Notes: generated by a model not told the origin, from the letters alone. A DNA stretch of 64,000 nt from Streptomyces sp. NBC_00654 (GCF_026341775.1 NZ_JAPEOB010000001.1:3658001-3722000), one strand, 5' to 3'. Shown: positions 16,889 to 26,280, numbered from the stretch's first letter. Translations and numbers: made by a program.

Positions 16889-17935
16889 TCAGCGTTCGGG
16901 CACCGGCAGGAGGCTCTCAGGCAGGCGTTGGTAGAGGCTTCGCCGGGCCGCGTAGTCGTTGCGGTCTGCCGTGTAGTGCGCCAGCCGCCTGCCCAGGCGT
17001 CGAGAGAAGCGAACCTGGATTTCTCCAGGGCTGCCGGTCGGGCTGCATGCGTAGAGTCTGCATGCGTAGCCGGCGTCGGCGCGTTGCTGACAGGTGCAGT
17101 CGAAATCCGTTACGACTAGGGGGATTCCGCACTCGGGATCTGTTAGTAGGTTCTGGAATCCCCGGTGGTGCAGGGGGGCCTCGGCGAGTGGCTCATGGAT
17201 GTACTCGATGATCCATTCCCGGCCGCCATCTCTGGATGGGTTCGTCCAGGCCGTCGTGCTGAGTGGAACACCAATCGTCCTTAGCAAGGGTGCACGGCGA
17301 AGAATTCCGCTAGCCAGCCATGACGAAGCGATAATTCTGCGATGGTGCTGGGCGTACATGTCTTGTGCGGCAGGGGTGCGGGTAGCGATCTCGCTGCTAT
17401 GCCATCGGTCGGGCGCCTGCTGGTGACAGAGGAAGGTGTCAGCGGATTCAGCATCGCGAGTCACGGTGTCAATGGCCATCAACCATTCGTCGGTGTCGAC
17501 ACCGGCCAGAGTTACGGTGCCCGCAAGGCCAATCCGGTACAGGCGGATCGACTCGTCTTCCACGGTGAAGCGAAGTCCGGGGATGCCGCATAGCTCTCCT
17601 TCTTCGGAGATCCGCGGTAGGCAGGCGCGGACCAGTTCTCTCGCCATGGACTCGCCGGATACTTCCCGGTTGACGTCTTCGTCCTCGACAGTGAGGAGCA
17701 GTGCGTCCCGGCGTGAATCGGCAGAGCGAATTCCCCACGGGTTGCGTGTGTCAATCCCCGGCCAGGCCATGCGGTAGAGGAAGTAGCACTCCAGCTCGGC
17801 CTGAGCCTCGTCCGCTGGGGGAATCAGTGGGTCTGCGGCTGCGAGACTCTTGACCCTGCTGAGAGATGTGCTCCAGGACAGACCTGTGGCGATCTGTAGC
17901 TTCTGGGCGCGGCGTTCGATACGAGTGTTCTTCAC
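16889..17935 (-). CDS. Unknown protein, paralogue of its upstream neighbour
   Basis: 348 residues from GTG 17935. A frame extension to ATG 18205 is open but Arg/Cys-rich and unlike the paralogue, so I prefer the shorter start. A short N-terminal helix pair (RAQKLQIATGLSWSTSLSRV) is of the kind found at the front of several Streptomyces plasmid proteins. The body aligns by eye with the next gene: SEEGELCGIPGLRFTVE versus SEGELHGVPGLRIVKR, WLASGILRRAPLLRTI versus WLGSGLLRRTALLHTV, DPECGIPLVVTDF versus DPVFGLPMHLTRF. I do not recognise the family. It is Cys-rich near the C-terminus (DCTCQQRADAGYACRLYAC), unlike its sister. Confidence 0.65.
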   Translation of the reverse strand: MKNTRIERRAQKLQIATGLSWSTSLSRVKSLAAADPLIPPADEAQAELECYFLYRMAWPGIDTRNPWGIRSADSRRDALLLTVEDEDVNREVSGESMARELVRACLPRISEEGELCGIPGLRFTVEDESIRLYRIGLAGTVTLAGVDTDEWLMAIDTVTRDAESADTFLCHQQAPDRWHSSEIATRTPAAQDMYAQHHRRIIASSWLASGILRRAPLLRTIGVPLSTTAWTNPSRDGGREWIIEYIHEPLAEAPLHHRGFQNLLTDPECGIPLVVTDFDCTCQQRADAGYACRLYACSPTGSPGEIQVRFSRRLGRRLAHYTADRNDYAARRSLYQRLPESLLPVPER

Positions 17936-18284
17936 GCGGGAGGCTTTCCGCCGCAGTTTCCTGTCCCGACCCAGGCCACACGGCGATTCTCCGCTGCGCA
18001 CAAGGGATACTCGAAGCTGCGACGCCAGCCGAGTTGGCTTGTCAGGCAACGTTCGTCGGGGGAACGCTGCGCAATTCGGGCCCCGCTGTGCCCTACGACG
18101 GCACCTTAGTTGAAGGGCGTCACGCAGGCCCGCATTTGCGCGCGGCTTGGCGTGGGTGCAAGCCAACCTCACCCCCGCGCCGAAGGGATTATCCGACGTA
18201 AGCATCGGTGAGAAGTGTCCAACTTGGTTCCCTGGGTCCCATCGACCAAGAAGCGCTGGACGCCCGCGAGAAGTGTGAGCGCGG

Positions 18285-19313
18285 CTATGACGCGTCTGCT
18301 CCGCACAGCCCGGCGAGGAAGGCGGGGGAGAGGTTGCTGGGGAAGCCTTCGTGTGGGAGGCGCCGCAGGATGCTCTGCCAGAGTTCGGGTGAGAGGCGGG
18401 ATGGGGGGCGTTCGAAAGAGGCTCGCAGGTCGAGCAGCGCCGTCTTGGCGGGGTCGGTGAGGATGAAGTGCTGGTCGCTGCCGTACTTCTGGTCGGTGTC
18501 GCCTCGAAACCGCGTGAGATGCATCGGCAGACCGAAGACCGGGTCCAGGAGGGCTGCGGCGATGTGGTGCGGCCCTGGTCCTTGGTCGCGCACATGCGAG
18601 GACCGCACGACGATCCGTGTGTGGCCAAACGCCGTTCCGCGGTAGCCGTCTGCGAGGTAGGTGTTGGCCACGGTGTGAAGGAGGGCTGTGCGGCGCAGTA
18701 GCCCGCTGCCCAGCCAGGCTCCGCGATGCTGGACCTGGACGAAAGGATCGTTGTCGTTCTCCCACTGGGAGAAGTGCTCACGCTCACCGGCGATCCATGT
18801 TGACCGAGAGGTGCGCCAGCAGAGCTGCATGGTATCCGGGTCGATCCACTTGTTGAGCATGTTCTGCTCCGCCTCGCGCCACAGCGAGTGGGGCAGACCA
18901 CTCAGCCGTAGCCGCGTGGGCTGGCCCAGTACGCGGAGTTCGATCGCTGTGCGGAAGCGTTTGACGATGCGCAAGCCGGGCACGCCGTGCAGTTCCCCTT
19001 CCGAAGGGAGGGTGGGGAGGAGCCCGAACAGGATCTCTGCAGCACGGTCCACGCTTTCTACCTGGAGTGTGAGCAGATTCGAACCGGGCTGGACTGAGAC
19101 GATGCCGAGGGGGAAGCGCGTGCATGCGTTGCGGTTCTCCAGGAGGCCGAGGAACACGCGTGCCTCCAGGCGCATTTGGGCCGCGTGTGCTGGAGCGGGG
19201 ATTGGAGCTGCTGTGGTTTCAGGCAGCAAGTCCAGGGCCCGTCGGGCCTGCTGGATACTTTCACCCGTGTACTTGACGCGGTTCAGCGCGACGGATTGGT
19301 CGTAGGCACACAT
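18285..19313 (-). CDS. Unknown protein, paralogue of the downstream gene
   Basis: 342 residues from ATG 19313. It begins YDQSVALNRVKYTGESIQQA, the same short helical N-terminal element as its neighbour, and shares the motifs listed there. No enzyme motif, signal peptide or membrane helix is visible. The two genes are about 350 bases apart, which is too far for tight coupling, but they point the same way and the pair ends at the hairpin at 16829-16860. Placement between IS elements and a defence operon suggests an accessory, possibly defensive or plasmid-related role, but nothing in the sequence proves it. Confidence 0.7.
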   Translation of the reverse strand: MCAYDQSVALNRVKYTGESIQQARRALDLLPETTAAPIPAPAHAAQMRLEARVFLGLLENRNACTRFPLGIVSVQPGSNLLTLQVESVDRAAEILFGLLPTLPSEGELHGVPGLRIVKRFRTAIELRVLGQPTRLRLSGLPHSLWREAEQNMLNKWIDPDTMQLCWRTSRSTWIAGEREHFSQWENDNDPFVQVQHRGAWLGSGLLRRTALLHTVANTYLADGYRGTAFGHTRIVVRSSHVRDQGPGPHHIAAALLDPVFGLPMHLTRFRGDTDQKYGSDQHFILTDPAKTALLDLRASFERPPSRLSPELWQSILRRLPHEGFPSNLSPAFLAGLCGADAS

Positions 19314-19527
19314 GACTCTCCTGAGCACCTCGGCCCTGGGTGCTGGGAAGTAAGACTCGTGTGCGACAGCGCGTCGTCCTGAGTGATCAGTGACCGGTTC
19401 ACCCGCGCGTGGAGGAATGGGCCGAAGCGTCTCCAGGGAGCGGTGGTCAAGCCGCAACTGCACCTTAAAGCACACGATGTCGGTTGTGACGAGCCACTCG
19501 CGGTGGCTGGTGGCAATTCACTCGTAC

Positions 19528-19547
19528 GAGCTCGTAACACGATCTTG
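19528..19547 (+). repeat. Isolated IS5-family terminal repeat
   Basis: GAGCTCGTAACACGATCTTG is identical over 20 bases to the left end of the IS5-family element at 14196, but no transposase follows. It is a solo end, the trace of a deleted second copy or of an adjacent deletion. Confidence 0.8.
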
Positions 19548-19640
19548 GTGGCGTGGGCGATGATCTCGGCGGTGATGGAGACGGCGGTCTCCTCGGGCGT
19601 ACGGGCTCCCAGGTCACGGGGCCAGCGGCCTGCCGCTGTC
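19544..19640 (-). pseudogene. xdhC-type gene, C-terminal remnant
   Basis: On the minus strand, DLGARTPEETAVSITAEII is the C-terminal signature of XdhC-family molybdenum-cofactor insertion proteins (usually GLDLGARTPEE...). Upstream the frame is lost within about 30 bases, and downstream it runs directly into the solo IS end. It is a short remnant of a gene destroyed by IS-associated deletion. Confidence 0.6.
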
Positions 19641-19806
19641 CCTGCGCACCGGCCCCATCCACCGTCCCGCTCCCGCCGGCCGCAAGCACCTTGATCGGAT
19701 GATTCCGCCCCACGTACGCTGACGGCCGTTACTGTGGGTGGCGCAGGGGGGGACAGACCGCTGAATACGGTTCGGTCGGGGTGCCTGCGGGATACGGGGG
19801 TGCGGG

Positions 19807-20781
19807 TTGAACAGCTCCATGCCGGTGGCAGCCGGGGTTCCGCCCATCAATTTCCGCGTGCACGAGCTGCGGACCGGAAGCGCGGACGGGGCGCGGGCCG
19901 ACTTCGAGCAGATGCTCGCGCAGCTCGCCGGTGCGACCAATCCGAATGTCCGGATGATCGCCGCGAATCCGGGCGACTGGGGAATCGACGCCTTCGCCGG
20001 TGACCTCGGGGGCGCCATCACGGTCTGGCAGTCCAAGTACTTCATGCCGCAGACCACCACCAGCCAGTCCCAGCAGATTCGCGACTCCCTGAAGAACGCG
20101 CTGAAAGCCGCTGCGGCCAACGGTCACACCATCACGCTCTGGATCCTGTGCATCCCCTCCAGCATGGACGGGCCGGCAGCCAAATGGTGGGACGGCTGGA
20201 AGAAGCGGAAGGAAAAGGATCATGGCCTCGTCATCGAGCTGTGGGACGGGACCACGCTCGTGAAGAAGCTGCAGAGCCCCGAAGGCGACCACGTACGGCG
20301 CGCCTACTACGAACCCTTCACAGCCCCCGCCGCCCCCGCCCAGGGGCAGACGCGCCTCGTGCTGGACGTGGAGGAGGACAAGGCGACCGCGCTCGACTCT
20401 GCCCTGTTCGTGCGGCAGATGACCGAGGCCGGCCACGTCGAACTGGACTCGGCCAAACGGCAGTTCTTCAACGCCGACCTGGTGGCTCGCGAAGTCGCAC
20501 ACAAGGGCGTGCCGAGCGAGGTCGCCGCGCTGAGTTCTGCCGACGCCACGCTGCACGGCGTGTGGGAGATGCAGTTCAACGAGTGCTCGGCCGAGGGTAC
20601 CCTCCCCGCTCTGCACGGCCGGGTCTGGCGCGAGGTGCGCTCCGAGCACGACAAACTGCCCACGGTGCTGCGTCTGGAGGTAACGCACAGCTGGGGCCTG
20701 GTCCACCGGCTGGTCGACAACCGCCGGGCAGGATGGGTCACGCACTGGCGGCAGATCGCGAGCGGTCACGCCGACGACTGA
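19807..20781 (+). CDS. ABC-3C/Lamassu-like nuclease effector
   Basis: 324 residues from TTG 19807 (ATG 19819 is the alternative; the G-rich stretch before 19807 favours TTG). The N-terminal half has a restriction-endonuclease-like core: FEQMLAQL helix, GDWGIDAF (D61), then ITVWQSKYF (Q75, K77), the D...QxK pattern of Mrr/Cap4-type nucleases. The C-terminal half (from about residue 185: RLVLDVEEDKATALDSALFV, HGVWEMQFNECS) is probably the part contacting the partner proteins. It is the first gene of a three-gene operon with a middle component and a zinc-hook ATPase, the arrangement of ABC-three-component and Lamassu anti-phage systems, in which the nuclease is unleashed when the ATPase senses foreign DNA. 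Confidence 0.7.
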   Translation: MNSSMPVAAGVPPINFRVHELRTGSADGARADFEQMLAQLAGATNPNVRMIAANPGDWGIDAFAGDLGGAITVWQSKYFMPQTTTSQSQQIRDSLKNALKAAAANGHTITLWILCIPSSMDGPAAKWWDGWKKRKEKDHGLVIELWDGTTLVKKLQSPEGDHVRRAYYEPFTAPAAPAQGQTRLVLDVEEDKATALDSALFVRQMTEAGHVELDSAKRQFFNADLVAREVAHKGVPSEVAALSSADATLHGVWEMQFNECSAEGTLPALHGRVWREVRSEHDKLPTVLRLEVTHSWGLVHRLVDNRRAGWVTHWRQIASGHADD

Positions 20782-20828
20782 GACACCCCGACCGCCCGCA
20801 CCGCCCGACCACTGATGAGGAGCATGCC

Positions 20829-21395
20829 GTGCACGCAGACCGGCCGGTCGTGATGCCCGAGGACGAGGTGCCCTTCCGCCTTGCTCAACTGCTGCTGCTC
20901 CTGGACGCCGTCGCCGCGCAGGACGCGAACGGGGCGACACTGGAACGCATCGGGTACTACGACTTCCTGTCCGCGAACCCCTTCCTCGTCGTTCCCCCCG
21001 AGGGCCGGGACGCCAGCCTCCTGCGGCTGGCCGGATTCGACCCGCAGGTCCTCGCCTACGCCTCCTCCTCACAGCGGTTCACGAGCCGACGCGAACGGAT
21101 CCAGCACGACCTGGCGCTCCTGGTGGCCTACGGGTGCTGCCGCATCCGGAACCGCGAGGGCTCCCTCACCTACTCGATCACCGAGGCCGGTCAGGATCTC
21201 GGTGGCCGTTTCACCGCCACCTACGCCACCTCCTTCACCACCGCCGCCGGCATCGTCGTCCGCCAGCTCCGCAAACTCACTGACAAGAGGCTGCGCGAGC
21301 AGACCGCACGGTGGCTGAGGCCGGACGGACCCGCTGCTGCCCTCATGAGCGTCCTGGGCCCGGGGCCCGTGCTGGAAACATCCTGGGAGGGATGA
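20829..21395 (+). CDS. ABC-3C middle component
   Basis: 188 residues from GTG 20829, with GATGAGGAG six bases upstream. It begins with FRLAQLLLLLDA, then RIGYYDFLSANPFLV, and contains an HTH-like region (RERIQHDLALLVAYGCCRI). This matches my memory of the 'middle component' of ABC-3C systems (LmuC-like), which bridges effector and ATPase. The stop overlaps the ATPase start (ATGA, 21392-21395), so the two are translationally coupled. Confidence 0.7.
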   Translation: MHADRPVVMPEDEVPFRLAQLLLLLDAVAAQDANGATLERIGYYDFLSANPFLVVPPEGRDASLLRLAGFDPQVLAYASSSQRFTSRRERIQHDLALLVAYGCCRIRNREGSLTYSITEAGQDLGGRFTATYATSFTTAAGIVVRQLRKLTDKRLREQTARWLRPDGPAAALMSVLGPGPVLETSWEG

Positions 21396-23416
21396 TCACC
21401 ATGGAGCCGCTTCCCGGTATCCGCATCCGCCGCTTGCGCTTGGTCGGCATGGAGCGGTCCTACGACGTCGACTTCACCGCCGACCAGAGGGTGCGGAACC
21501 TCTCCGTCGTCGCCGGAGCGTTCAGCTCCGGCAAAACAGCGGTACTGGAGTTCATCGCCTACGGGCTCGGCGCGAAACGGCACCCCCGCCACCAGGAGGT
21601 GCTGCGCAAGGTCCGTTCATGCCTTCTGGAAGTCGAGCTGTCCGGCGAGCCGCACGTGATCGAGCGGTCGGTCGGCGAACCCTCGAAGGTCGCCTTCGTC
21701 CGCCGCGGAACGCTCGACAGCATGCCCGCATCCAGGGCCGAGAGCAGGCTCATCGACCCGCCCGGAGCACCGGAGAGTCTGTCTTCCCTCCTGCTCAGGC
21801 ACTGCAAGCTCGAAGGGGTCCAGCTCCGCGAAGCACCTACCAACAGCGAATCGCGCACGGACCCGCTCAGCTTCCGCGATCTGATGTGGCTCGCCTTCCT
21901 TCCCAACGAACGCGTCGCGGACAAGAACTTCCTGTTCGAGAACGACTACATGCGCAAGCACAAGCTGCGGCAGGTCCTCGACGTCGCCTTCGGAGTCCAC
22001 GACGACCGCGCCGTCGAACTCGGCCAGCGCATCCAGGAACTCGGCGGCCGGCTCAACCGCGCCAAGGCCGAACTGGCAGCAGCCCGCGCCTTCGTGGTGG
22101 AGCAGGATCCCACCGCGCTGAACGGCGAACCCACACCCGCCGTCCACGAAGGGGAGCTGGCCGACATCACCAGCCAGCTGGAGGAGTTGGACCGCAGGGC
22201 GCAGGCGGGGACGCAGTTCGCGGCCCAGCTGCGCCACCAGCACAAAGAGGCGGCCGGGAACTCCCGCCGGGCGGCGGCGGTCCTGCGGGACTGCGAAACG
22301 CAGCTCCAACGCCTGATGCCTCTGCGGGCACAGTACGCGGACGATCTCCTCAAGCTCGGCATGCTAGGCGAAGCACAGCAGCTCTTCGACCCCCTGAGTG
22401 TCACCACCTGCCCCGCCTGCCTGAACCGGCTCTCGGTTCCCCCCACCGCCGACAACGGGCGCTGCAGCATGTGCCGTCACGAACTGACCGCACAGGAAGG
22501 GACATTGACCCTGGGGGCTGCCGACACCGGCAGCCTGCCCGGGGACGGCCGGGTGGACGTCAAGGCGGAGACCCGGTCCACCCAGGCCCGCCTTAGAGAA
22601 ATCACCAGCTACATCGATGAACTCGGAGACTCGCTCGCCGCACTCAAACTCCAGGCCGAAGACGCGGCCCTGAGGGAAGAGGAAGCCGCCGCCGCGCTGG
22701 ACGCCGCGACGTCCCCCTCCGTCTCACCGTTCCTCGCCGCCCGCGACGACCTCCACCGAAGGCGCGAACAGGTCCTGCGCCAAAGCGAACAGGCTGAGAA
22801 CGCGGTCAAGCTCCGCGAAGGACTCACCAAACGGGCCGACGTCGTCGAGCGCCACGAAACCGACATCGCCCGTCTCCGGGAGGAACTGGCACGGCTCGGA
22901 GACGCCTCCCACGACCGCGACCGTGTCATCGCCAAGATCAGCAGCCGATACGGCGACCTCCTCCGGGCCTGGCGCTACCCCAAGGTCAGCACGCCCTTCA
23001 TCAAGACCGACCTCACCCCCTTCGTCCGCGGTGAGCCATACCAGGAAGCCTCGTCCGGGGCCCGCACTCTGCTGACCCTGGCCTGGCAGCTTGCCGTCTT
23101 CGAGATCGCCGTCGAAGAAGGGGCCGCACACCCTGGATTCCTCATGATCGACAGCCCCCAGAAGAACCTGGGCCACGGCGGCACCCTCGATGCCGTGATC
23201 GCGGACGCCGTGGCGATCGGCGACTTCTACCAGCACCTCTCTCGCTGGCTCGCGGACCGCGGCAGCCGAGCACAGCTCATCGTCGCCGACAACAGCCCGC
23301 CGCCGCTGGTGGAGAACGATGTGGTGGTGCGCTACAGCCGCAACGAAGACCGTCCGCCGTACGGGCTGATCGAAGACGAAACGAGTACGGACGAAGAGGC
23401 GGAGGCCGACCTCTGA
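21392..23416 (+). CDS. SMC/Rad50-like ATPase of an ABC-3C (Lamassu-like) system
   Basis: 674 residues from ATG 21392 (ATG 21401 also possible). Walker A is GAFSSGKT (residues 42-49). Long coiled coils flank a zinc hook with two CxxC pairs, TTCPAC and GRCSMC, near residues 340-361. The signature motif appears as EASSGARTLLTLAWQL (near 550) and Walker B as FLMIDSPQ (near 582), where Ser replaces the usual catalytic Glu. The layout matches LmuB/ABC-3C ATPases, which sense DNA ends or replication intermediates and switch on the effector. The gene ends the operon. Confidence 0.85.
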   Translation: MITMEPLPGIRIRRLRLVGMERSYDVDFTADQRVRNLSVVAGAFSSGKTAVLEFIAYGLGAKRHPRHQEVLRKVRSCLLEVELSGEPHVIERSVGEPSKVAFVRRGTLDSMPASRAESRLIDPPGAPESLSSLLLRHCKLEGVQLREAPTNSESRTDPLSFRDLMWLAFLPNERVADKNFLFENDYMRKHKLRQVLDVAFGVHDDRAVELGQRIQELGGRLNRAKAELAAARAFVVEQDPTALNGEPTPAVHEGELADITSQLEELDRRAQAGTQFAAQLRHQHKEAAGNSRRAAAVLRDCETQLQRLMPLRAQYADDLLKLGMLGEAQQLFDPLSVTTCPACLNRLSVPPTADNGRCSMCRHELTAQEGTLTLGAADTGSLPGDGRVDVKAETRSTQARLREITSYIDELGDSLAALKLQAEDAALREEEAAAALDAATSPSVSPFLAARDDLHRRREQVLRQSEQAENAVKLREGLTKRADVVERHETDIARLREELARLGDASHDRDRVIAKISSRYGDLLRAWRYPKVSTPFIKTDLTPFVRGEPYQEASSGARTLLTLAWQLAVFEIAVEEGAAHPGFLMIDSPQKNLGHGGTLDAVIADAVAIGDFYQHLSRWLADRGSRAQLIVADNSPPPLVENDVVVRYSRNEDRPPYGLIEDETSTDEEAEADL

Positions 23417-24173
23417 CACCCGTCGCTGGCCAAAGGCTCGGTGTTGGTGCGAGGCCATAGGGCGAGCCGAAACGGAGCAGCTGGCTTCTGTCTTCGACCA
23501 ACAGTCCTGTGGGGGCCGCCACCCCCGGCCGTACCCAATCAGTTTAGCCCTCTGACCTGCACGTTTGTCGTCTAGGTTCCGGTTCCTGGCTTCCGGCTGC
23601 CTCGGCCTAATTCCAGGTGTTTCTGTCTGTTCCTGGGCGCTGTTGGTCACGCGTTGGCCATGGCGCCCCCTGAGGCAGGTTCTACCGGTGGTTGGCCGGA
23701 CACGTCGATCAATGTGCGGCCAGCCCCATCCAACGGCCTGACAAGTTGCGCAGCCCCGGAGAGGTTTCTCCGGGGCTGCGGCGTGTTCGCAGAGTGTCGA
23801 GCGGTCGGTGCCGTCGGCGCGAGGATGAGGGGAGTTCCGCCTTCGGACCGGTAGAGCTCTCCGATGGCGGGTCGAATTCTGGGGGATTGGTGCCCGTCAG
23901 GCTCTCCTTGATGCCCGGCGTGGAGCATGCCCTCCACACCGGCGCCGGTTCAAAGCGGACGCCGGGCACCCGGAATTGAAGGTATATGTGCTGAGTACCG
24001 CGGTGCTTGCCTCCCCTCGGCGGAAGGGGGCATTGCGCGTCGTCTGGCCGACGAGCCGCGGAGATACCCCAGTTGGGCAGATATACAAGCCTCACCTCCG
24101 CGCATCTGTGTGATCTCCCGGAAATAGATCGACACCTCTCTGGCGTTGACGGAGCCTTGGCCGAGGAGGGAAG
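23417..24173. other. Gene-free stretch after the defence operon
   Basis: About 750 bases with no gene I can support. Codon bias is weak in all frames. A strong hairpin lies at 23749-23780. The last 100 bases serve as promoter and leader for the nuclease gene at 24174. Confidence 0.5.
23749..23780. terminator. Strong hairpin terminator
   Basis: CGCAGCCCCGGAG / CTCCGGGGCTGCG, 13 bp perfect arms around AGGTTT. It is 330 bases past the ATPase stop and could also end an untranslated RNA. Confidence 0.65.
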
Positions 24174-25058
24174 GTGTCAGGTCTGAGGCTGTTCCGCACG
24201 GACACAAGGGATAGCGGCATGACCGAGGTCATGCCACGCCTTGCTGAGATCGAGGCCGATGTGCAGGGCCTCGTCGAGGCACACATGGAGACGCTGCTGG
24301 GCGTCCGGTTCCTGGCAAGCGAGTACGGCACCGGGTCGGTGCACGGAGGCCGGATCGACTCGCTCGGGCTGGACGAGAACGGTAGCCCAGTCATCGTCGA
24401 GTACAAGCGCGGCACTGACGCCGGCGTGATCAACCAGGGTCTGTTCTACCTGGCGTGGCTGATGGATCACCGCGCCGAGTTCGAGCGCCTGGTCCGCGAC
24501 CGCCTCGGGGTGACGGCCGCGTCCCAGGTCCTGTGGAGCGGACCGCGCCTGATCTGCGTCGCTGGCGACTTCACCCGCTACGACGTGCACGCTGTGCGCG
24601 AGCACCGGCGCTCGATCGACCTGGTCCGCTACCGACTCTTCGGCAGCGACCTGCTCGGTCTTGAGACCGTGGCGTCCGTGAGCGGTGGCATGAAAGTAGC
24701 CCGCCGGGCGCGCAGGCAGGCGGTAGTCGGCGTCGAGGGCGCGTCGATGGTGGAGCTGGCGAGCGCGGTCGACGAAGCGCTGCTCGGGATCGGGGACGGT
24801 GTGAACCGTGTGGAGCGGAAGACCTACCGGGCGTATCAGCGGCTGCGGAACTTTGCCTGCCTCTGCCCGCCGCAGCGCAGCAAGCTGCTGGTCTACCTGA
24901 AGGTGGACCCGGCGGCCGTGGACCTCATTCCGGGCTTCACCCGGGATGTGTCCGGGCTCGGTCATCACGGGACCGGTGATCTGGAGGTGCAGCTGCGTAC
25001 GCCGAGGGACGTGGAGCGGGCGCAAGAACTGTTCCGGGCGAGCTACGCGGCGGTGTGA
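24174..25058 (+). CDS. DUF91/NucS-like nuclease with DUF5655-type C-terminus
   Basis: 294 residues from GTG 24174, with GAGGAGGGAA upstream. The N-terminal domain has a PD-(D/E)xK-type core: GRIDSLGL (D62) then PVIVEYKRG (E76, K78) and NQGLFYLAWL, as in NucS/DUF91 nucleases. The C-terminal 90 residues (RNFACLCPPQRSKLLVYLKV to VERAQELFRASY) match the DUF5655 domain. Such proteins are common in defence islands and the gene follows a defence operon, but a repair function is equally possible. It is followed after 214 bases by a DNA ligase. Confidence 0.75.
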   Translation: MSGLRLFRTDTRDSGMTEVMPRLAEIEADVQGLVEAHMETLLGVRFLASEYGTGSVHGGRIDSLGLDENGSPVIVEYKRGTDAGVINQGLFYLAWLMDHRAEFERLVRDRLGVTAASQVLWSGPRLICVAGDFTRYDVHAVREHRRSIDLVRYRLFGSDLLGLETVASVSGGMKVARRARRQAVVGVEGASMVELASAVDEALLGIGDGVNRVERKTYRAYQRLRNFACLCPPQRSKLLVYLKVDPAAVDLIPGFTRDVSGLGHHGTGDLEVQLRTPRDVERAQELFRASYAAV

Positions 25059-25272
25059 CCCTCTGCGGGCTCCGTTGCCGGGCTTGCTTCGTGGCTGCTC
25101 TGTGGTCGTGGGGTGGTGCCTTTCGACGTACGGGCAGGGGAGTGGCGGTGGACTACCAATGGTGCTGAATATCGCCGGTTTGGCTAACCGGCGATCTCGC
25201 GTTATGTTCCGCCCGGCGGGAAGGGCGTCCCTTCGGGTGGCACACGCCCGGTTGGAGCGGTAGACCCGAAGG

Positions 25273-26280
25273 ATGAGCCCGGATCGCCTCCGCCCGCCAG
25301 TGGAGCCCATGCTTGCCCAGGCCCGCGACACCATCCCGAGCCCGGGGGCACTGCGCGGCGGGCTGGCCATGGACCTCAAGTGGGACGGGTACCGGGCGAT
25401 TGCCTTCAGCCCTGCCCGACCAGACGGTCCCTTCCTGCTCCAGACCCGGCGGGGTTCGCTGATCCAGGACCGGTTTCCAGACCTGGCCGCAGCTGCCGTT
25501 CAGCTGCCGCCGGGCCTGGTGCTGGATGGTGAGCTGCTGGTTCTGAACAGTGCGGGGACCATGGATTTCGAGGTTCTCCAGCGGCGGGCCGTGACCACCA
25601 CTCCCCGGGCGGTGCAGACGCTCGCCAGAGCGCACCCCGCCTACTTTGTGGCGTTCGACATCCTCCAGCTCGGCGGGCAGCCGATAGTCGCCGAGCCGTA
25701 CGAGCAGCGTCGTAGCCGGCTGGAGGCGCTGTTCGCAGGCCATGCGCTGTCCCCGCCGTGGACCTTGTGCCCGTCGACGAAGGACCCGGCGGTGGCCCGG
25801 GAGTGGCTGGAGACGTGGACACGGACGCCCGGGGTTGAGGGCGTGGTCTGCAAGGGCCTCCTCCAGCCGTACCGCCCCGGGGCCATAGGCTGGCTGAAAG
25901 TGAGAGCGAGACAGACGACCGAGGCTGTGGTCGGCGCGATTACCGGCACCCTGTCCCGGCCCCGCATGCTGGTTTTGGGGCGCTTCGACGGCGAGGGCCG
26001 GTTGCGCTACGTCGGGAAGACAACTCAGATCTCCACCACGGCTGCCCAGCAGCTCGTCGGCTGGCTCACCGCCGCCAGCGTGGGAACGCACCCGTGGGAA
26101 GACGCTCGGTTCTCCACCGCGTGGGGCAACCGCGACGTCCTCGACACGACGCTGGTCGCTCCGGACCGGGTGGCGGAGGTCAGCGTCGACACGGCCCAGG
26201 ATCGCGGTGTCTGGCGGCACCCTGTCCGCCTGGCCCGTCTCCGCCTGGATATGCCGGTGAATGACGTACCGACCGTCTGA
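25273..26280 (+). CDS. ATP-dependent DNA ligase (LigC-like)
   Basis: 335 residues from ATG 25273. Motif I is LKWDGYRAIA (adenylated Lys36), with motif III LDGELLVL and FVAFDIL, motif IV GVEGVVCKG and motif V GWLKVRARQT. An OB-fold follows (GRFDGEGRLRYVGKT). It resembles the short LigC-type ligases of actinobacteria, which join nicks in repair, often with NHEJ factors. No Ku or polymerase gene is adjacent. The neighbouring nuclease suggests a repair or defence setting. Confidence 0.9.
   Translation: MSPDRLRPPVEPMLAQARDTIPSPGALRGGLAMDLKWDGYRAIAFSPARPDGPFLLQTRRGSLIQDRFPDLAAAAVQLPPGLVLDGELLVLNSAGTMDFEVLQRRAVTTTPRAVQTLARAHPAYFVAFDILQLGGQPIVAEPYEQRRSRLEALFAGHALSPPWTLCPSTKDPAVAREWLETWTRTPGVEGVVCKGLLQPYRPGAIGWLKVRARQTTEAVVGAITGTLSRPRMLVLGRFDGEGRLRYVGKTTQISTTAAQQLVGWLTAASVGTHPWEDARFSTAWGNRDVLDTTLVAPDRVAEVSVDTAQDRGVWRHPVRLARLRLDMPVNDVPTV

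Noticed and set aside
23709..24095. A 128-codon minus-strand frame in the gap after the ABC-3C operon
   Set aside because: Poor codon bias, no ribosome-binding site, overlaps a strong terminator hairpin and reads across it.
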